Source: JANLQX01 sp031368095
Lineage (GTDB): Bacteria > Actinomycetota > Acidimicrobiia > Acidimicrobiales > JANYDT01
DNA length: 10,050 nt
Assembly (NCBI GenBank): GCA_031368095.1
Contig: JANLQX010000229.1
Coordinates: 1 to 10,050 of the forward strand
Direction: 5' to 3'
Shown here: piece by piece, positions 5,833 through 10,050 of the stretch
How the letters are laid out: each line of letters begins with the position of its first letter
How positions within the stretch are numbered: position 1 is the first letter of the stretch
Notes under the pieces: model-generated
Databases searched by the model: none
What the model was told of the DNA's origin: nothing
Seen by the model: only the letters and a program-made list of their open reading frames with translations
Program-made: the position numbers and the translations under genes

Positions 5833-8489
5833 CCATTCCGTGGCTCGTCGGACTACTTCGTCGTCGAACCGGACGCGTCATTGCGTCGGCACTCGGCGTC
5901 GCCCTCGCCGTCGGTCTGCTCGCATCGATCGGCACGTTCCTGTCGAGCTCAAAATCGGTCATGACGCAACGAGCATCGAGCAGCGTCGCTGTTGACTGGC
6001 AGGTCGAAACCCAACCCGGGGGCAACGCCGATACCGTCTACGCCAAGGTCGCTGCGTTCCGCGGCCTCAAAACCCCAACCCGTGTCGAGTTCGGGCAAAC
6101 CACCGGCTTCACCCTCACCAGCCAAGGATCAACGCAGAGCACTGGCGCAGGCGTCGTGCTCGGAATGCCGGCGAACTACGCAACTGTGTTTCCCGACGCT
6201 CTCCGCACGCTCGCTGGTGCATCCAACGGCGTGCTGCTCGCACAACAGACCGCTGCGAACCTCCACGCGTCCGTCGGCGACACGATCACCTTTGGCCGAG
6301 CCGGTCTCCCCGATACCTCCGTGAAAATCGACGGGATCATCGATCTTCCCGCGGCCGACTCGCTCTTCCAGAAAGTCGGTGCCCCGACGACGCTGCAACC
6401 AAAAGCGCCTCCGGACAATGTTCTCCTCCTCCCGCCGGAGCAGTGGCACGCAATCTTTGATCCACTGGCGGCGTCGCGTCCTGACCTTGTCACGACACAG
6501 GTTCATGCCGACTTCACCCAGCCGCTCCCAGCAGATCCGTCGTCGGCCTATTTCAAGGTCGAAGGCGAAGGACGCAATCTTGAACTTGCCTTGGCTGGTG
6601 ATGGGCTGGTCGGCAACAACCTTGGCGCGAAGCTCGGAAAGGCCCGGTCCGATTCGCTCTACGCCCAGATTCTGTTCCTGTTTCTGGGTGTGCCAGGGGC
6701 CGTGCTCGCCGGGCTCCTCACTGCAACCATTGCCGCATCGGGTGCCGACCGCCGACGTCGAGACCAAGCACTTTTGCGAGCACGCGGCGCGACCGTGCCT
6801 CAACTCGTGCGCCTCGGTCTCGGCGAAGCGGCGCTCGTCGGTGCCGTTGGTTCCGCACTCGGGCTTGCCACCGCACTGGCGATTGGCATCCGCTCGTTTC
6901 ATAGTGCGACGTTCGGGGCAACAGCGTTCACTGCGCTCGTGTGGGGTGGCGGATCGATCCTCGTCGGCCTCGTGATCGCCGCTTTGTCACTCGCGTGGCC
7001 CGCTTGGCGGGACGCCAAAGAAGTCACGGTGACCGCAGCCCGACGCAGTGTTGGCCGCGCCAGCAACCCGCGTTGGATGCGCTGGCGCATCGACCTTCTC
7101 TTCCTTGCCGCCTCCATGCTGGTGTTCTGGTCAACGAGCCGCAACGGCTACAAACTCGTTTTGGCCGTCGAAGGCATTCCCACTATTTCGGTGAACTACT
7201 GGGCGTTTCTCGGCCCAGCACTGGCCTGGATCGGTGGAGGCATGCTGCTATGGCGCATCGCGAACTTCGTCCTGCAACACGGCCGACGCCCGCTCGCCGC
7301 AGTCCTACGGCCCTTCACCGGTGGTCTCTCCGGCACCGTCGCAGCGACGATGTCACGCCAACGTCGCCTCCTTGCACGCGGCCTCGCGCTCGTCGCTCTC
7401 ACGGCGGTGTTCGCGGGATCAACGGCGGTCTTCAACTCCACCTACCAAGTCCAGGCCGAAGTCGATGCCGTGCTGTCGAACGGTGCCATGGTCACGGTCA
7501 TTCAATCGCCAGGCCAAGAAGTCCCCGCAACGAAAGCGGCCGACTTCGCCAAGATTCCCGGCGTCAAGTCCGTTACGGCACTTCAACATCGATATGCCTA
7601 CGTCGGTGCCGACCTCCAGGATCTCTACGGGATCGACCCCGCGACGATCGTCAAAGCCACGAAGCTCCGCGACACCTACTTCCAAGGTGGCACCGCTGAT
7701 CAACTCATGGCCCGGCTCGCCACGAAACCCAACGCAGCACTCGTGAGCCTTGAAACCGCCAAAGACTTCCAACTCAAGACCGGCGACACCATAAAGCTCC
7801 GGCTCCAAGATGGAAAGACGAAGCAGTATCGGCCGGTCGAATTCACGTATGTGGGTGTCGCCAACAAGTTCCCCTCAGCCCCGTCAGACAGCTTCATCGT
7901 CGCCAACGCGAAGTACATCGCCGAACAGACCGGGACCGCAACCGTTGGTACGTTCCTCATCGACACGGCTCCAACCGACTCAACAAACGTTGCGAAACGT
8001 GTCGAGAAGGTCGTTGGGACTTCTGGTCTCGTGAAGGACATTGCCTCGAAACGTCGCAAGATCGGCAACAGCCTCACCGCGGTCGAACTTGGTGGCCTCA
8101 CCAAGGTCGAGCTGGGCTTTGCGCTGGTCCTTGCCGCCGCGGCAAGCGGACTCGTCCTGTGGCTCGGCCTCACCGAACGCAAACGCACCTTCGCAATCGC
8201 GGCCGCGCTCGGCGCCAAGCCACGACAACTCGCGGCGTTCATCTGGGCCGAAGCACTCTTCGTCACCCTCGGAGGACTCGGCCTTGGCCTCTTCGCCGGA
8301 TGGGGCATCACGCACATGATTGTGAAAGTCCTCAAAGGAGTCTTCGATCCACCACCATCGTCGCTGTCCGTGCCGATTGGCTACCTCGCACTCGTCACCG
8401 CAATCGTGCTCGCCGCCGTCGTGACCGCCACGACCGCAATCACCCGAGCTACCCGCAAACCAACTATCGACATGCTCCGCGACCTCTGA
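5826..8489 (+). CDS. FtsX/MacB-type ABC permease with two large outer domains
   Basis: An 887-residue permease with about ten transmembrane segments: near 17-40, 279-305, 331-356, 366-392, 422-436, 457-484, 516-537, 761-781, 801-830 and 849-873. Two large extracytoplasmic domains lie after the first (about 41-278) and seventh (about 538-760) segments, so it is a duplicated FtsX/MacB unit. Coupling-helix-like stretches RDQALLRARGATVPQLVRL (313-330) and ERKRTFAIAAALGAKPRQL (784-802) are the family's usual 'lREiGilrAlGa' contact sites for the ATPases, one per half. Such permeases act in lipoprotein, antibiotic or peptide handling, and the substrate here cannot be read from sequence. The ATG at 5826 is chosen because it opens the family-typical short cytoplasmic N-terminus. 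The frame also extends back to 5736, but that lies inside the ATPase gene. Confidence 0.93.
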   Translation: MLTIPWLVGLLRRRTGRVIASALGVALAVGLLASIGTFLSSSKSVMTQRASSSVAVDWQVETQPGGNADTVYAKVAAFRGLKTPTRVEFGQTTGFTLTSQGSTQSTGAGVVLGMPANYATVFPDALRTLAGASNGVLLAQQTAANLHASVGDTITFGRAGLPDTSVKIDGIIDLPAADSLFQKVGAPTTLQPKAPPDNVLLLPPEQWHAIFDPLAASRPDLVTTQVHADFTQPLPADPSSAYFKVEGEGRNLELALAGDGLVGNNLGAKLGKARSDSLYAQILFLFLGVPGAVLAGLLTATIAASGADRRRRDQALLRARGATVPQLVRLGLGEAALVGAVGSALGLATALAIGIRSFHSATFGATAFTALVWGGGSILVGLVIAALSLAWPAWRDAKEVTVTAARRSVGRASNPRWMRWRIDLLFLAASMLVFWSTSRNGYKLVLAVEGIPTISVNYWAFLGPALAWIGGGMLLWRIANFVLQHGRRPLAAVLRPFTGGLSGTVAATMSRQRRLLARGLALVALTAVFAGSTAVFNSTYQVQAEVDAVLSNGAMVTVIQSPGQEVPATKAADFAKIPGVKSVTALQHRYAYVGADLQDLYGIDPATIVKATKLRDTYFQGGTADQLMARLATKPNAALVSLETAKDFQLKTGDTIKLRLQDGKTKQYRPVEFTYVGVANKFPSAPSDSFIVANAKYIAEQTGTATVGTFLIDTAPTDSTNVAKRVEKVVGTSGLVKDIASKRRKIGNSLTAVELGGLTKVELGFALVLAAAASGLVLWLGLTERKRTFAIAAALGAKPRQLAAFIWAEALFVTLGGLGLGLFAGWGITHMIVKVLKGVFDPPPSSLSVPIGYLALVTAIVLAAVVTATTAITRATRKPTIDMLRDL

Positions 8490-8531
8490 ACTTCGAATAG
8501 ATCGCAATCTTCAGGTCGGCTTAAGCACCGA

Positions 8532-8548
8532 GGTGTGACTCTTACACC
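8532..8548 (+). terminator. Small hairpin after the ABC operon
   Basis: GGTGT (8532-8536) pairs with ACACC (8544-8548) around a seven-base loop, 43 bases after the permease stop. It is weak by itself and has no T-run. It may contribute to termination or to 3'-end protection together with the larger hairpin that follows. Confidence 0.25.
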
Positions 8549-8572
8549 AGCCGGCCCGTGAGGCACACAATC

Positions 8573-8622
8573 CCTGGGCAGCCGGGCGCAGCGTAACCGT
8601 CGACGCTCCCCGGCTGTCCAGG
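8573..8622. terminator. Strong hairpin between convergent genes, probable terminator
   Basis: Bases 8573-8586 pair with 8609-8622 over 14 bp (CCTGGGCAGCCGGG against CCCGGCTGTCCAGG, one G-U pair). After a small internal loop, AGCG (8590-8593) pairs with CGCT (8604-8607) around a ten-base loop. There is no T-run on either side, which is common for actinobacterial terminators. It lies between the end of the plus-strand ABC operon and the end of the minus-strand membrane gene and could serve both. The remainder of 8490-8692 shows nothing else convincing. Confidence 0.55.
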
Positions 8623-8692
8623 TCCGCGTGCTATCGCAATCGGGAGGACCAAAGGTCGAACGCCACCGTATTGCTCGACGTCCGAGTGGCGC

Positions 8693-9430
8693 TTAGTTGA
8701 GAATGTTTACTGCTCGAGCCCCAAGCACAGCTATGGTCGCCAGCGACGCGATTGACTGTACGGCCATAAGGATTTTTGTGCGTTTGCGTAGTGGAAGGGC
8801 GTCGGTCGGGCTAAATGCTGTGGAGTTGGTTAACGACACCTACAGGTAATCAATGAAGGTCGGCGTCCAGGGTTGAGAGCACAGCGAGGGGTCTGACATC
8901 TGGGCGAAGAGTAAGTCCGGATCGTCCTTGACGTTCCGCGCCCTTGCTATCGGGCCGCCGCGGTCTATTTCCCACAGCCACAAGCCGACGATACTTACGC
9001 TCGTGAGCCATATCTCGACGGCCGACAGAATCAGGCTTCGCCCGTCTACTTTTGTACCGTTTAGGAGTCGGCGCAGGAGCAGGAAAATTGACGCGATGTT
9101 CCCGCAGTTCATGGCTGCGAGGAGGACGACCGATATGACACGCAGGTCCCGCGATTGTGCCGTAAATCGTCGCGGATTCATCACAATGAGGGGAATGAGC
9201 AAGACGGTTGCGAACGCCGGAACGGCGTAGCTCGGAGCAACCGACAAACTCTCGGGCAGGCGAAGCTGCAGCACAATCGACGCGATGACGGCAAGTGCGG
9301 CGGGCCACCGGGATTCTCCTCTCAGCGGCGCAATCGCTTTCACCTGTATAGAGGACACAAATGATGAACCTAGCAGTGCCCCCCGATCGACCTTTGATGG
9401 GTGCCTGATGGGTTGGTCTGGCACCTGCAA
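8693..9430 (-). pseudogene. Integral membrane protein gene interrupted by an in-frame amber codon
   Basis: The frame encodes 196 residues to a TAG at 8842-8840, then continues open for 48 more codons to TAA at 8695-8693. Without the amber codon it would be a 245-residue protein of a membrane family common in Actinobacteria. Recognisable parts are RWPAALAVIASIVLQLRLP near the N-terminus, IWLTSVSIVGLWLWEIDRGG, and PWTPTFIDYL followed after the stop by VSLTNSTAFSPTDALPL and ARAVNIL. In relatives the position after FIDYL is, as I recall, usually tyrosine, so a single base change (TAC or TAT to TAG) explains the break. About five transmembrane segments are predicted, the last lying beyond the stop. 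The start is unsure: TTG at 9430 gives the longest frame, but GTG at 9343, just before KAIAPLRGESRWP, fits the short cytoplasmic N-terminus better. The function of the family is unknown to me. Nonsense mutation, readthrough and sequencing error are all possible. Confidence 0.75.
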
Positions 9431-9446
9431 AGGCTGCGCGATTCGA

Positions 9447-9479
9447 GGGCCCAGTTGATCGCAAGCGATGACTGGACCC
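9447..9479. terminator. Compound hairpin between the two minus-strand genes
   Basis: GGG (9447-9449) pairs with CCC (9477-9479), CCAGT (9451-9455) with ACTGG (9471-9475), and ATCGC with GCGAT (9458-9469) around a tight loop, with small mismatches between the helices. It has no T-run. It lies about 33-65 bases after the stop of the upstream minus-strand gene and just before the longest possible start of the amber-interrupted gene, so it most likely ends the upstream transcript. Confidence 0.4.
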
Positions 9480-9485
9480 CTGAAC

Positions 9486-9500
9486 CACCGCAGGGCGGTG
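9486..9500. terminator. Short GC hairpin after the DUF347-type gene
   Basis: CACCGC (9486-9491) pairs with GCGGTG (9495-9500) around a three-base loop, 12 bases after the minus-strand stop codon. It forms a tandem pair with the compound hairpin next to it. There is no T-run, so termination is plausible but not certain. Confidence 0.35.
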
Positions 9501-9511
9501 AGCGAACGAAT

Positions 9512-10050
9512 TCAGTTCCCTTCGCCGACGGGCGTTGCGTCTTTCTTGGTGAGTGAAACAAAGGTGACAACGGCAAGAATCACGGACAGGAAGATCACGC
9601 TGGTTACGGTGGTGCCAAGTTCGAGTCCACCGACGGCCTTGTCTTGTGAAAGGTAGTCGCCGATCGAAGCGCCCAACGGACGGGTGATGATGTAAGCGAT
9701 CCAGAAAGCGAGAACAGCGTTGAGACCGAGTTTTACATGTGCGGCGAACATCAAGATGATGATTGCGGCGAATATGATCGCCGACTTCCAGTATCCAAGA
9801 TTCAACTTCTCAGCGACAAGATCTCCTGCAGCGGTGCCAAGCGCAAACGTGAAGAGGATTGTCAACCAGTAGAATGCTTCGCGTTTCGTTGTGGTGATAC
9901 TGTGGATTGATAGCGTCCTCTCACTGGCGTACCACGCCGAGAACGTTGCGAGCATCAGGACAAAGAACGCCCCGGTGCTGGTCCAGAGCGTGATGTGGAA
10001 GTTGTCGACCATGTTGTCCGTGATGAGTGTTCCGAAGACGCTCATCAGCA
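9512..10050 (-). CDS. DUF347/COG4705-type membrane protein, 5' end beyond the window
   Basis: At least 179 codons are open to the right edge. The first internal ATG (10045) is not the real start, because LMSVFGTLITDNMVDNF continues a conserved stretch found in the middle of this family (about 250 residues in full), so the N-terminal third is missing. Five hydrophobic segments are visible. Motifs typical of the family are WYASERTLSIHSITTTKREA, FALGTAAGDLVAEKLNLGYW and the repeat-like RPLGASIGDYLSQ, with paired Gly-Asp in each repeat. Members are annotated as uncharacterised membrane proteins, and no substrate is known to me. The tail KKDATPVGEGN is a short cytoplasmic end. Codons look more AT-rich than in the ABC operon, which could reflect a different origin; this is an impression only. 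Two hairpins follow the stop. Confidence 0.88.
   Translation of the reverse strand, partial: LMSVFGTLITDNMVDNFHITLWTSTGAFFVLMLATFSAWYASERTLSIHSITTTKREAFYWLTILFTFALGTAAGDLVAEKLNLGYWKSAIIFAAIIILMFAAHVKLGLNAVLAFWIAYIITRPLGASIGDYLSQDKAVGGLELGTTVTSVIFLSVILAVVTFVSLTKKDATPVGEGN

Noticed and set aside
8501..8641. Nine-base direct repeat ATCGCAATC at 8501-8509 and 8633-8641
   Set aside because: It is short and isolated, with no associated structure or gene; chance recurrence is a sufficient explanation.
8661..8691. Inverted repeat CGCCAC/GTGGCG with a 19-base loop
   Set aside because: Six pairs with a long loop are too weak to call next to the much stronger hairpin at 8573-8622.
8850..9488. Overlapping minus-strand frame of 212 codons
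   Set aside because: It covers the same bases as the amber-interrupted membrane gene in another frame and has no membrane segments or family resemblance.
1..10050. CRISPR array, insertion sequence or transposase
   Set aside because: No regularly spaced repeats of CRISPR type and no transposase or terminal inverted repeats were seen in the window.

Overview
The window looks like actinobacterial chromosome. It is moderately GC-rich and gene-dense, with GTG starts, four-base GTGA/ATGA start-stop overlaps and apparently leaderless promoters. A class such as Acidimicrobiia would fit, but that is only an impression from style; no marker gene here fixes the taxon.

Left part (1-1475). An orphan 3' portion of a tRNA-Ala gene (about 167-208) has no 5' half in front of it. 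This is the classic scar of an element integrated in a tRNA gene, and its orientation puts the element to the left of the window. Directly to its right are two type II toxin-antitoxin modules on the plus strand: a MazF/PemK-like toxin with a small antitoxin (250-788), and a clear YefM-YoeB pair (946-1475). Each toxin overlaps its antitoxin by GTGA. Each antitoxin start lies eight bases after a -10-like hexamer, which suggests leaderless transcripts.

Middle (1581-8489). This is one functional block on the plus strand: an OmpR-type response regulator and its membrane histidine kinase (overlapping by GTGA), a secreted protein with a signal peptide and a possible PsbP/DcrB-like domain, two different ABC ATPases of the MacB/LolD type, and an 887-residue FtsX/MacB-type permease. 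The secreted-protein gene is preceded by four heptamers on an exact 11-bp period, ending 11 bp before a -10 hexamer. That is the architecture expected of an OmpR/PhoB-family activated promoter. The likely reading is that the two-component system senses an envelope signal and turns on the secreted protein plus the ABC system. Strong hairpins follow the operon (8532-8622).

Right part (8693-10050). Two membrane-protein genes lie on the minus strand. The first is interrupted by a single in-frame amber codon (8840-8842), after which the same reading frame continues for 48 conserved-looking codons, so it is a nonsense pseudogene, a readthrough gene or a sequencing error. The second is a DUF347/COG4705-type membrane protein whose 5' end lies beyond the right edge. 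Two tandem hairpins separate them.
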